A stretch of DNA of 6,780 nucleotides, taken from NCBI GenBank assembly GCA_030831135.1, contig JAURLR010000241.1, positions 1-6,780 of the forward strand. The letters are read 5' to 3'. Source of the DNA: Alphaproteobacteria bacterium (GTDB taxonomy: Bacteria > Pseudomonadota > Alphaproteobacteria > UBA6615). The notes beneath the pieces are model-generated. The model was not told where the DNA came from. It worked only from the letters and a program-made list of their open reading frames with translations, and made no database searches. Made by a program: the position numbers and the translations under genes. Shown here in pieces: positions 1 through 6,581 of the stretch; position 1 is the stretch's first letter, and each line of letters begins with the position of its first letter.

Positions 1-505
1 CGGGGTGGAACACCACTGAAGTGATTCCCCGCGCGCGCCAGTCCGGCTCGATCTCGCGAAACCGGTCGTTCAATTCGCATTTCGACGCGCCATAATCAGC
101 AGACGGGGTTCCGCCGCCATGGCGTGCCCCCATCTGGCTGGTGAGGATCGCAATCTTGTGCATCGCGCCCCGCTCGACCGCAGGCAGCAGAGCCCCGACC
201 ACCGCCATGGGCGCATCGGCGTTGATCGCCATCATCTCGGCCCGGCTGACGCCGCGCAGAACCCCCGCGCTGTGGATCAGCAGATCCAGTCCCCGTCCCT
301 CGAAAGCGGCGGCAAGCGCGGCAATCTGGCCCGCATCACGCACTTCGAGACCATGCAGGGTCACATCACCGGGAATGTCTCCCAGATCACCGGAATCATC
401 AGGGGTCCGGGTCGTGGCGTGCACGTCCCAGCCATCGGCGGCATAGGCTTGCGCAAAGCCCAGCCCGATACCCCGGCTTGCACCCACGATCAGCACCGAA
501 GCCAT
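1..505 (-). CDS. Short-chain dehydrogenase/reductase, C-factor/sniffer-like (partial, C-terminus beyond left edge)
   Basis: The first 168 codons of an NAD(P)-dependent oxidoreductase of the classical SDR type; the reading frame is open at the left edge. Visible motifs are the Rossmann glycine motif GASRGIG (residues 8-14), HSAG (78-81) in place of the usual NNAG, the tetrad Asn in INADAP (N95), catalytic Ser in LTSQMG (S123) and the YGASK active site (Y138, K142). The N-terminus and the NADAP segment resemble the C-factor/sniffer-like carbonyl reductase group; that subgroup call is from memory of the family. The ATG at 505 is preceded by GAGGA (513-517) with a 7-base spacer, located inside the end of the upstream Rid gene, whose stop is only 3 bases away, so it is the last visible gene of the operon. 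The substrate is unknown. A role in branched-chain or acyl-CoA-derived metabolism is inferred from context only. Confidence 0.88.
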   Translation of the reverse strand, partial: MASVLIVGASRGIGLGFAQAYAADGWDVHATTRTPDDSGDLGDIPGDVTLHGLEVRDAGQIAALAAAFEGRGLDLLIHSAGVLRGVSRAEMMAINADAPMAVVGALLPAVERGAMHKIAILTSQMGARHGGGTPSADYGASKCELNDRFREIEPDWRARGITSVVFHP

Positions 506-508
506 GGT

Positions 509-910
509 CTATTCCTCTTCATCACGCACGCGCACCGCACGGCGCTGCGCGGTGACCTCGATCTCGATCTTCATGCGCGGATCGACAAGCTGCGCGACCA
601 GTGCGGTCGCGGCGGGCGGGTGCGGCCCCAGATACTGCTTGAAGACCGGCATCAGCGCCGGGTAGTCGTCGCCATCGGCGATGTAATAGGTCACCCGCAC
701 GATATCGGCGAAGGAACAGCGCGCAGCAGCCAGGGTGACGGCGATGTTGCGAAACGCCTGATGCGCCTGCTCCGCCACATCCTCGGAAATACTCATGGTC
801 TCGTAATCGAAGCCGGTGGTGCCCGACACGTGCACATAGTGGTCATCGACCACCGCGCGGGAATAGCCGACGGCCTTCTCGAACTCGGAATTGGTGGAAA
901 TTCGGCGCAT
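509..910 (-). CDS. Rid-family (YjgF/YER057c/UK114) protein lacking the catalytic arginine
   Basis: A 133-residue protein of full length for the Rid family. These are small trimeric proteins whose classical member RidA hydrolyses reactive enamine/imine intermediates. Family marks are HVSGTTG (27-33, matching the ITSG loop of RidA), the central DVAEQAHQAF helix region and the C-terminal KIEIEVTAQRR strand (114-124). An ungapped comparison with remembered E. coli RidA places the substrate-binding Arg105 (in PARS) at Ala101 here (PPAAT). The protein therefore probably belongs to one of the Arg-less Rid subfamilies and may not be a classical enamine deaminase. Its ATG shares one base with the ivd stop codon (TGATG), and GAGGAG at 919-924 gives an 8-base spacer, so translation is probably coupled to ivd. 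Family is secure; function is open. Confidence 0.9.
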   Translation of the reverse strand: MRRISTNSEFEKAVGYSRAVVDDHYVHVSGTTGFDYETMSISEDVAEQAHQAFRNIAVTLAAARCSFADIVRVTYYIADGDDYPALMPVFKQYLGPHPPAATALVAQLVDPRMKIEIEVTAQRRAVRVRDEEE

Positions 911-2082
911 CAGGCTGTCTCCTCGAACAATTCGCGCCCGATGAGCATGCGGCGGATTTCCGAAGTCCCGGCGCCGATTTCATAGAGCTTGGCGTCGCGC
1001 AGCAGGCGACCGGTCGGGTATTCGTTGATGTAACCATTTCCGCCCAGGGTCTGGATCGCCTCGAGTGCCATCCAGGTTGCCTTTTCACCGGCATAGAGAA
1101 TGGCCCCGGCTGCATCCTTGCGGGTGGTCTCGCCCCGGTCGCAGGCCTGCGCCACGGCGTACACATAGGCCTTGCAGGCATTCATGGTGACATACATGTC
1201 TGCCAGCTTGCCCTGCATCAACTGGAAGGTGCCGATCGGTTGGCCGAACTGCTCGCGTTCATGCACGTAAGGCACAACGATATCCAAGCAGGCCTGCATG
1301 ATCCCCAGCGGGCCCGCCGCAAGGACTGCGCGTTCATAGTCCAGACCCGACATCAGAACATTCACGCCTTTGCCAACCGCGCCGAGCACGTTCTCTTCGG
1401 GCACTTCGCAATCCTGAAACACAAGCTCGCAGGTGTCGGACCCGCGCATCCCCAGCTTGTCGAGCTTCTGGGCCTGACTGAAGCCCTTGAAGCCCTTCTC
1501 GACAATAAACGCCGTCATCCCGCGCGGGCCGGCATCCATGTCGGTCTTGGCATAGATCACGAAGGTCTCGGAAACCGGGCCGTTGGTGATCCACATCTTG
1601 TTGCCGTTAAGGATATACCGGTCGCCCTTCTTCTCGGCACGGGTCCGCATACCGACCACGTCCGAGCCTGCGCCCGGCTCACTCATGGCCAGCGCGCCGA
1701 CATGCTTGCCCGAGACGAGATCAGGCAGATAGCGCGCCTTCTGTTCGGCCGTCCCGTTGCGGTGAATCTGGTTCACGCACAGGTTGGAATGCGCGCCATA
1801 GGACAGCCCCACCGAGGCCGAGGCGCGGCTGATCTCCTCCATCGCCACGCAATGTTCGAGGTAACCCAGACCGGATCCGCCATATTCCTCATCCACCGTG
1901 ACCCCGTGCAGGCCGAGTTCGCCCATCTGGGGCCAGAGGTCGATGGGAAACTCGTTCTTGGCGTCGATTTCTGCCGCGCGCGGCGCAATCTTGTCTGACG
2001 AGAAACTGCGGACCGAATCCCGCAGCATGTCGGCAGTATCACCCAGGTTGAAGCCCAGTGTCGGATACTCGTTCGGGATCAT
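910..2082 (-). CDS. ivd: Isovaleryl-CoA dehydrogenase
   Basis: A 390-residue cytoplasmic FAD flavoprotein that oxidises isovaleryl-CoA to 3-methylcrotonyl-CoA in leucine degradation, passing electrons to ETF. Acyl-CoA dehydrogenase motifs are present in order: [10 protein letters not shown] (132-141) and MWITNG (163-168) at the flavin/substrate site, REQFGQPIG (276-284), and QTLGGNGY (344-351). Two features separate it from other acyl-CoA dehydrogenases. The catalytic glutamate is on the [12 protein letters not shown] helix (E250, as in human IVD LDLER). The usual C-terminal glutamate position is alanine, in EIGAGTSE (A371). The ATG at 2082 has a strong AGGAGGAG (2089-2096) six bases upstream. 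It starts 23 bases after the thioesterase stop and its own stop overlaps the Rid start by one base. Also called liuA in bacterial leucine/isovalerate operons. Confidence 0.94.
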   Translation of the reverse strand: MIPNEYPTLGFNLGDTADMLRDSVRSFSSDKIAPRAAEIDAKNEFPIDLWPQMGELGLHGVTVDEEYGGSGLGYLEHCVAMEEISRASASVGLSYGAHSNLCVNQIHRNGTAEQKARYLPDLVSGKHVGALAMSEPGAGSDVVGMRTRAEKKGDRYILNGNKMWITNGPVSETFVIYAKTDMDAGPRGMTAFIVEKGFKGFSQAQKLDKLGMRGSDTCELVFQDCEVPEENVLGAVGKGVNVLMSGLDYERAVLAAGPLGIMQACLDIVVPYVHEREQFGQPIGTFQLMQGKLADMYVTMNACKAYVYAVAQACDRGETTRKDAAGAILYAGEKATWMALEAIQTLGGNGYINEYPTGRLLRDAKLYEIGAGTSEIRRMLIGRELFEETA

Positions 2083-2105
2083 TTCACTCTCCTCCTGACA
2101 ACGGT

Positions 2106-2570
2106 TCAGCCCGCTGGACGGGTCTCATTCGCTGGCAAAACCATGATTGTCTGCAAGATGGTCGCACATAAGCTTTGTGTGCCCGCCTTTTCCACGAAAA
2201 CATCGGCGTTTGTGACGATCAGCGTGCGACCGGCGCGTTTGACCGTCCCGCGCGCAATCAGCCGCTCACCGTCGCCCGGTGCGGTCATGTTGATCTTGTA
2301 TTCCACGCTGACGACGGCACTCCCGGGTGGGGTGAGCGTGAACGCTGCATATCCGGCCGCGCTGTCGCCAATGGCGCCCATGACACCGCCATGGAAATGG
2401 CCGTGCTGCTGGGTCAGCGCCTCGGAAAAGGGAACCTCCAGAGCCACGAATCCCGGCTGCACCTCGACAATCTCGATCCCGAGATGGGACATCAGTCCCT
2501 GCCGCGCAAAGCTTTCGCGGGTGGCGGCCTCGAAATCAGGGTTTTGCGGTTCAAACACGGGCCCGGGCAT
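2106..2570 (-). CDS. PaaI-type hotdog-fold acyl-CoA thioesterase
   Basis: A 154-residue single hotdog-domain protein, the usual size for PaaI/YbgC-like thioesterases, which hydrolyse acyl- or aryl-CoA thioesters. The diagnostic segment is [17 protein letters not shown] (from H60), with the HGG turn followed by D69 on the central helix as the probable catalytic acid. Later strands carry [14 protein letters not shown] (about 88-101), also typical of the family. I chose the ATG at 2570 because it overlaps the regulator stop as TGATG. An in-frame GTG three bases earlier (2573) is equally possible: GAGAGG at 2581-2586 is 10 bases from the ATG but 7 from the GTG. As second gene of the operon it could release CoA from excess acyl-CoA intermediates of leucine degradation; that is inferred, and the substrate cannot be read from sequence. 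Confidence 0.87.
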   Translation of the reverse strand: MPGPVFEPQNPDFEAATRESFARQGLMSHLGIEIVEVQPGFVALEVPFSEALTQQHGHFHGGVMGAIGDSAAGYAAFTLTPPGSAVVSVEYKINMTAPGDGERLIARGTVKRAGRTLIVTNADVFVEKAGTQSLCATILQTIMVLPANETRPAG

Positions 2571-2971
2571 CACTCGGCAGCCTCTCGCGTGGCAGCTTCC
2601 AGATCACCCAGCCGTTCACGACAGCGTTCGGCATAGCGGTCCATATTAGCGATGGCCGCATCAAGGTCGCGGCGTTTGTCTTCCAGCATCGCGCGCTTGG
2701 CGTCGAGCTTTCCGAGCAAGGTCCGGAGCTGGCCCACCTCACCATGGGGTGCGGCATAGAGATCAATGATTTCCCGGGCTTCGGCGAGGGAAAATCCCAG
2801 CCGCTTGCCGCGCAAAACCAGCGCCAGACGCACCCGGTCACGCGCCGAATAGATACGCCGCTGGCCGTCGCGGTCAGGCGCAATCAGACCTTCCGCCTCA
2901 TAGTGGCGAATGGTGCGGGGCGTGATGTCAAACTCAGCCGCCAGTTCGGAAATGGAATATGTGCGCTCCAT
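2570..2971 (-). CDS. liuR: MerR-family transcriptional regulator, LiuR-like (branched-chain amino acid catabolism)
   Basis: A 133-residue DNA-binding regulator. The N-terminal MerR winged helix-turn-helix spans about residues 4-70: YSISELAAEFDITPRTIRHYE (5-25), then EGLI, and the wing around RDGQRRIYSARD. The second HTH contains LRGKRLGFSLAEAREII. A long charged coiled-coil helix (about 77-125) for dimerisation ends the protein. There is no effector domain and only one cysteine (C117), so it is not a CXC-type metal sensor. LiuR proteins are known MerR regulators of leucine/isovalerate (liu) operons in proteobacteria, and ivd lies two genes downstream; the symbol rests on this context. The start is taken as the ATG at 2971. 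An in-frame GTG at 2977 would add two residues. Neither has a Shine-Dalgarno sequence, and the predicted transcription start falls on this ATG. Confidence 0.87.
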   Translation of the reverse strand: MERTYSISELAAEFDITPRTIRHYEAEGLIAPDRDGQRRIYSARDRVRLALVLRGKRLGFSLAEAREIIDLYAAPHGEVGQLRTLLGKLDAKRAMLEDKRRDLDAAIANMDRYAERCRERLGDLEAATREAAE

Positions 2972-2977
2972 GTGCAC

Positions 2978-3005
2978 AGTTTACGTTAACGTAAACGTCA
3001 ATCAA
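2978..3005 (-). promoter_or_regulatory. Candidate promoter of the leucine-catabolism operon, probably giving a leaderless mRNA
   Basis: On the minus strand TTGATT (3005-3000) and TAAACT (2983-2978) are separated by 16 bases. The -10 matches TATAAT at four of six positions. The A of the regulator ATG lies 7 bases beyond the -10, where transcription should begin, and no Shine-Dalgarno sequence precedes that ATG. Both facts suit a leaderless transcript. The 18-bp palindrome fills the spacer and overlaps the -10, the position where MerR-type regulators usually act. The elements are read by eye. Confidence 0.5.
2979..2996. promoter_or_regulatory. Perfect 18-bp palindrome, probable LiuR operator
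   Basis: GTTTACGTTAACGTAAAC is identical to its own reverse complement over all 18 bases. It sits 7 bases upstream of the ATG of the MerR-type gene and overlaps the spacer and -10 of the candidate promoter. Its ACGT-containing arms resemble what I recall of LiuR sites in proteobacteria, although I cannot verify the consensus here. Autoregulation of the whole operon by the adjacent regulator is the natural inference. Confidence 0.75.
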
Positions 3006-3024
3006 ATGAAAAACCTACAGAAAC

Positions 3025-3040
3025 AAAACAACATTGTTTT
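3025..3040. repeat. Small AT-rich inverted repeat after smpB, possible weak terminator
   Basis: AAAACAA and TTGTTTT form a 7-bp stem around a two-base centre, in a 60-base stretch (3001-3060) of only about 25% G+C. On the minus strand it follows the smpB stop by 12 bases and is followed by GTTT. The stem has one G:C pair and a loop too tight for a classical intrinsic terminator, so a terminator role is weak. Otherwise it is simply part of the AT-rich upstream region of the regulator promoter. Confidence 0.3.
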
Positions 3041-3052
3041 TCAGATTGTTAT

Positions 3053-3529
3053 CTAGTTTTTCTCACGCAACAGGCGCGCCTTCTGGCGCTCCCAGTCGCG
3101 GTTTTTCTCGGTCTGGCGCTTGTCGTACTGGCGCTTGCCTGTCGCAATCCCGAGGTCAACCTTGGCCAGTCCGCGATCATTGAAATAGATCGACAGGGGC
3201 ACGAGTGTCGCCCCTTCCCGCTGGATCGCCATCAGCAACCGGTCAAACTCACGCGTATGAACCAGCAGCTTTCGCGGGCGGCGCTCCTCATGACCGAAAT
3301 TACGCGCGGCGGCGTATTCCGGGATGTAGCAATTGAACATCCAGAGCTCGCCATTCCGCTCGCCAGCCCATGCGTCAACCAGACTTGCATGGCCCTGGCG
3401 CAGGGATTTGACCTCGGAACCGGTCAGGACCAGTCCGGTCTCCATATTGCTCTCGATGGTGTAATCGTGGCGCGCCTTGCGATTCTGCACGGCAATATTG
3501 CCCGTTGCACCCTTCTTTTTCTTCGCCAT
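3053..3529 (-). CDS. smpB: SsrA-binding protein SmpB (trans-translation)
   Basis: A 158-residue protein, the normal length. SmpB binds the tRNA-like domain of tmRNA and guides it into the A site of stalled ribosomes, so that the nascent chain is tagged and the ribosome freed. Visible marks are a lysine-rich start (KKKK, 3-6), IAVQNRKARHDY (12-23), the tmRNA-contact segment TGSEVKSLRQG (36-46), HEERRPRKLLVH (80-91), and the basic C-terminal tail GKRQYDKR to RDWERQKAR (131-152) that reads the decoding centre. The ATG at 3529 has no strong Shine-Dalgarno sequence; it lies 24 bases after the dapA stop, so it is probably cotranscribed with dapA. Confidence 0.97.
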   Translation of the reverse strand: MAKKKKGATGNIAVQNRKARHDYTIESNMETGLVLTGSEVKSLRQGHASLVDAWAGERNGELWMFNCYIPEYAAARNFGHEERRPRKLLVHTREFDRLLMAIQREGATLVPLSIYFNDRGLAKVDLGIATGKRQYDKRQTEKNRDWERQKARLLREKN

Positions 3530-3553
3530 ATCGGTTTCGACTGATCCGTCCGG

Positions 3554-4432
3554 CTAGTTGAGCAGACCGGCAGACGCCATCGCATCCCGGACCTGCTTCT
3601 GGGTGGTCTCATTGGCCGGGGTCAGCGGCAGGCGCACATCGTTGGTGCATTTTTCGAGAAGCGCAGCCGCATACTTCACCGGAACGGGATTTGGTTCCAC
3701 AAACAGCGCGTGATGCAGCGGAAACAGCCGGGCATTGATGGCCATCGCGTCACCGGTTCTGCCGGCAGCCCAGGCATCATGCATCTCGGCGCAAGCGCGC
3801 GGGGCGACATTCGACGTTACCGAAATACAGCCATCGCCACCATTGACCATGAAGGACAGAACCGTCGCATCTTCACCCGAGAGCAGGCAGAAATCGTCTC
3901 CGATCGCCTGCCGGGTCGCGAGCGGACGTGTCAGATCGGCCGTTGCATCCTTCACACCGACAATATTCGAGAAATCCCCCGCCAGACGCGCCATGGTCTG
4001 AACTGACATGTCGATCACCGAGCGTGGCGGAATATTGTAGATGATGATCGGCAGGTCGACGGATTCCGCAACCGATTTGTAATGGGCGTAAAGGCCATCC
4101 TGAGACGGCTTGTTGTAATAGGGCGTCACGATCAGGGCCGCATCTGCGCCCGCCGCCTTGGCGTGGCGGGTCAGGCGGACACACTCCTCGGTCGAATTGG
4201 AACCGGTTCCCGCGATCACCGGAACACGGCCGCCCGCAGCCTCGATGCACAATTCGATGACACGCTCGTGTTCGCCATGGCTCAGGGTCGGCGATTCCCC
4301 GGTTGTACCGCAGGGAATGAGGCCGTCCGTCCCCTCGTCAATCTGCCATTCGACCAATCCCTGGAACGCTTTTTCATCCACCTTGCCGTCACGAAACGGG
4401 GTGATCAGTGCTGTCAACGATCCCTTGAACAT
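3554..4432 (-). CDS. dapA: 4-hydroxy-tetrahydrodipicolinate synthase
   Basis: A 292-residue cytoplasmic (beta/alpha)8-barrel enzyme, of standard length. It condenses pyruvate with aspartate semialdehyde, the first committed step to diaminopimelate and lysine. The Schiff-base lysine is K161 in GVKDAT. Other active-site residues are the pair in CGTTGE (T43, T44), Y106 in TPYYNKP, Y132 in IIYNIPPR and R137, each at or within one residue of its E. coli DapA counterpart. The ATG at 4432 is preceded by AGGAGG (4439-4444) with a six-base spacer. It is the first gene of a dapA-smpB pair, divergent from the lytic transglycosylase gene, and it feeds peptidoglycan synthesis as well as lysine. Confidence 0.97.
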   Translation of the reverse strand: MFKGSLTALITPFRDGKVDEKAFQGLVEWQIDEGTDGLIPCGTTGESPTLSHGEHERVIELCIEAAGGRVPVIAGTGSNSTEECVRLTRHAKAAGADAALIVTPYYNKPSQDGLYAHYKSVAESVDLPIIIYNIPPRSVIDMSVQTMARLAGDFSNIVGVKDATADLTRPLATRQAIGDDFCLLSGEDATVLSFMVNGGDGCISVTSNVAPRACAEMHDAWAAGRTGDAMAINARLFPLHHALFVEPNPVPVKYAAALLEKCTNDVRLPLTPANETTQKQVRDAMASAGLLN

Positions 4433-4600
4433 CTTGGTCCTCCTGCCGATATCTCGGCCTTCTCGTCATTTTTCCGGACGATAACGGCAAGACCGGGTCT
4501 GAACAAGGTGGATAACCGAATACACAGCCCGAACGCATACGCCGCGCTAGCCAACGCAAGACGGCAACCTTAGAGTCCGGTTTGGAGTTTTGATCTGATC
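4433..4600. other. Divergent intergenic region between dapA and the lytic transglycosylase gene
   Basis: This 168-base stretch has no convincing reading frame of its own and must hold the promoters of both divergent transcripts. On the dapA side there is a good Shine-Dalgarno sequence and a candidate promoter. On the transglycosylase side I see GGAG at 4584-4587, 13 bases before the ATG, longer than ideal, and no convincing -35/-10 pair. A small 11-base inverted repeat AGACCGGGTCT (4490-4500) lies in the spacer of the candidate dapA promoter. Confidence 0.7.
4478..4506 (-). promoter_or_regulatory. dapA: Candidate dapA-smpB promoter
   Basis: On the minus strand TTGTTC (4506-4501) and TATCGT (4483-4478) are 17 bases apart. 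The -10 matches the sigma-70 type consensus at four of six positions and the -35 at three. The predicted start near 4471 would leave a leader of about 39 bases that includes the dapA Shine-Dalgarno sequence. This is a visual match only. Confidence 0.35.
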
Positions 4601-6571
4601 ATGCAAATCCTGTCCCGTTCCCTCGCCAGCGCCATGCTGGCCTTGTGCTGCGTCCTCGGCACTTCCACCACCATTCTGGCCAATCCATCCGACGCGGCAG
4701 ACACGGCTGCGCGCGATCTGGTTGCCGCCGCCGAACGCGAAGACTGGGAAGGGGTCGCCCTTTACGCTGAACACGTGGACGATCCACTGGTAACGGCCTA
4801 TGCCGAATGGCTGCACCTGCAGCGCCGCAATTCCGGTGCCTCCTTCACCGAGATCACCAGCTTCATTGACCGGCACCCGACCTGGCCACGCCAGTTCGAC
4901 GTGCGCCAAATGGCCGAGCGCGCCATCAATGAAGATGATTCTTTTCAATCACTTCTGAGCTGGTTTGAACGTTATCCACCCGTCACGGGCGAAGGTGGAT
5001 TTGCACATCTCGACGCGCTCAAGGCGATTGGGAACCCCGCAGAAAACCCCGAACGCGCGCGCCAGTATTGGACCGCGCTGAATTTTGAAGCGGCCACAGA
5101 ACACGATTTTCTGCGTGACTATGGCAGCCATCTCGATCAGGCCAGCCACGCGGTGCGGATCGACCGGCTGATCTGGCAACGCAGCCACACAGCGGCCAGC
5201 CGCATGCTGAACCAGCTTGACCCCGGACCGCAAAAACTCGCCGAAGCCCGGATCGCTGTGCTGCGTGATGCCAATGGTGTTGACGGCGCCATTGCCCGGG
5301 TTCCCGCCGCGCTGCGTGACGCTCCGGAACTGTGGTTCGAACGGCTGCAGTGGCGGCGCAAGAAAGACATCAACGATGGCGCGCGCGACATCCTCGAACG
5401 CGTCCCAGGCCCGCGACCCTACCCGGAACTCTGGGCACGGGAGGCGCGCATTCTGGCGCGCCGCGCGATGGAAGAAGGCGCGTACAGCGATGCGGCAAAA
5501 CTGGTTTCCAGCCACGGTCTGACCGAGGGCGGCGAATTCGCGGAATCCGAATTTCTGGCAGGCTGGTTGCGGTTGTCATTTCTCGCCGAGCCGAACGCCG
5601 CCGAGCAGCATTTCAACACGCTCTATAATGGCGTCGGCTTTCCGATCAGCCGCGCCCGTGGTGCCTATTGGCAGGGCCGCGCGGCTGCGGCACGCGGCAA
5701 CCAGGAGCTCGCCCGGGAATGGTGGGCGCGCGCGGCCGAACATCCCACGACCTTCTACGGCCAGCAGGCCATTCTCGCGATGGGCGGAAAGCTGGACAGT
5801 TTCAGCTTCGCCGTCCCCAGCGATCCCGAAACCCGGAAGCGTTTTCTGGACCAGGAACTCGTGAAGCTGGTCCACCGGTTGCACGATCTGGGTGCCGACC
5901 AACGCCTCAGGACATTTCTTCTGCACCTGTCCGGACTGGCAGAGACCGCCGAGGAGCACCTGCTGGTTGCCCAGCTCGCCCATGAATCCGACCGGCCGCG
6001 AGAGGCCGTGCGGGCGATCAAGCATCTCAACCAGCAGGAAAATCTGGTCGGCGTCGCAGGCTACCCGCTTTTGAGCCTGCCCGCGATGGCCACCCCCTTC
6101 GCGCCCGCAGATGCTCTGGTGCTGGCCATCATCCGTCAGGAAAGCGGGTTTGACCGTCAGGCAATCAGCCCTGCCGGGGCGCGCGGCATGATGCAACTGA
6201 TGCCGGGAACCGCAAAACAGGTATCCCAGACACTGTCTGTGCCCTATTCGCGTGACAATCTCACAACCGATCCGGGATACAATATCCGTCTCGGCCAGAC
6301 CTATCTGGCCCAGATGCTCGAGCGTTTTGACGGCTCTTCCCCGCTCGCAATGGCCGCCTACAATGCTGGCCCCCATCGCGTGGATCGGTGGCTGGAGCAG
6401 TTCGGGGATCCGCGCACCGGGGCGATCGACATGATCGACTGGATCGAACTGATCCCGTTTCATGAGACCCGGAACTATGTGCAACGGGTCAGTGAGGCCG
6501 AAGCGGTCTATCGCTATCTGCTCAGCGGTGCGCAGATCGCGGATGTCGGCGCCACACCGCTCCGTCCCTGA
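4601..6571 (+). CDS. slt: Soluble lytic murein transglycosylase (Slt70-like, exported)
   Basis: A 656-residue periplasmic enzyme that cleaves the MurNAc-GlcNAc bond of peptidoglycan with formation of 1,6-anhydro-MurNAc. A Sec signal peptide is visible: R6, a hydrophobic core at about 8-26 and probable cleavage after ILA (A27). No proper lipobox surrounds C16/C17, so it is probably soluble rather than a lipoprotein. Residues of about 30-490 are helical, alanine-rich and contain repeated pair-like helices, as expected for the Slt70 superhelical U and L domains. The C-terminal catalytic SLT domain (about 500-645) has the catalytic glutamate in RQESGFD (E514), GMMQLMPGTA (529-538), AAYNAGPHRV (585-594) and IPFHETRNYVQRV (618-630), an arrangement typical of family 1A. 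The ATG at 4601 is chosen because it gives the complete signal peptide; GGAG at 4584-4587 is rather far. It diverges from dapA, and a dehalogenase gene follows 10 bases after its stop. Confidence 0.95.
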   Translation: MQILSRSLASAMLALCCVLGTSTTILANPSDAADTAARDLVAAAEREDWEGVALYAEHVDDPLVTAYAEWLHLQRRNSGASFTEITSFIDRHPTWPRQFDVRQMAERAINEDDSFQSLLSWFERYPPVTGEGGFAHLDALKAIGNPAENPERARQYWTALNFEAATEHDFLRDYGSHLDQASHAVRIDRLIWQRSHTAASRMLNQLDPGPQKLAEARIAVLRDANGVDGAIARVPAALRDAPELWFERLQWRRKKDINDGARDILERVPGPRPYPELWAREARILARRAMEEGAYSDAAKLVSSHGLTEGGEFAESEFLAGWLRLSFLAEPNAAEQHFNTLYNGVGFPISRARGAYWQGRAAAARGNQELAREWWARAAEHPTTFYGQQAILAMGGKLDSFSFAVPSDPETRKRFLDQELVKLVHRLHDLGADQRLRTFLLHLSGLAETAEEHLLVAQLAHESDRPREAVRAIKHLNQQENLVGVAGYPLLSLPAMATPFAPADALVLAIIRQESGFDRQAISPAGARGMMQLMPGTAKQVSQTLSVPYSRDNLTTDPGYNIRLGQTYLAQMLERFDGSSPLAMAAYNAGPHRVDRWLEQFGDPRTGAIDMIDWIELIPFHETRNYVQRVSEAEAVYRYLLSGAQIADVGATPLRP

Positions 6572-6581
6572 GAACCGTGTC

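Noticed and set aside
119..985. A 288-codon plus-strand open frame opposite the SDR, Rid and ivd genes
   Set aside because: The minus-strand frames carry clear family motifs throughout. This frame is rich in His, Arg and Gly with no recognisable domain, as expected of an antisense shadow in GC-rich DNA.
1240..1998. A 252-codon plus-strand open frame within ivd
   Set aside because: It lies wholly antisense to an intact isovaleryl-CoA dehydrogenase and shows no domain or ribosome site.
2973..3001. Alternative promoter reading with -35 TTGACG (3001-2996) and -10 TGTGCA (2978-2973), 17-base spacer
   Set aside because: The -35 is better, but the -10 is very poor and transcription would begin inside the coding region, after the only plausible start codon of the regulator.
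3025..3040. A firm intrinsic terminator after smpB
   Set aside because: The stem has a single G:C pair and a two-base loop, so I list it only as an inverted repeat with a possible weak terminator role.
4640..4690. Lipoprotein signal in the transglycosylase (cysteines 16 and 17 in the hydrophobic segment)
   Set aside because: The residue before either cysteine is not the small residue required by a lipobox, and a good signal peptidase I site (ILA, ending at residue 27) follows.
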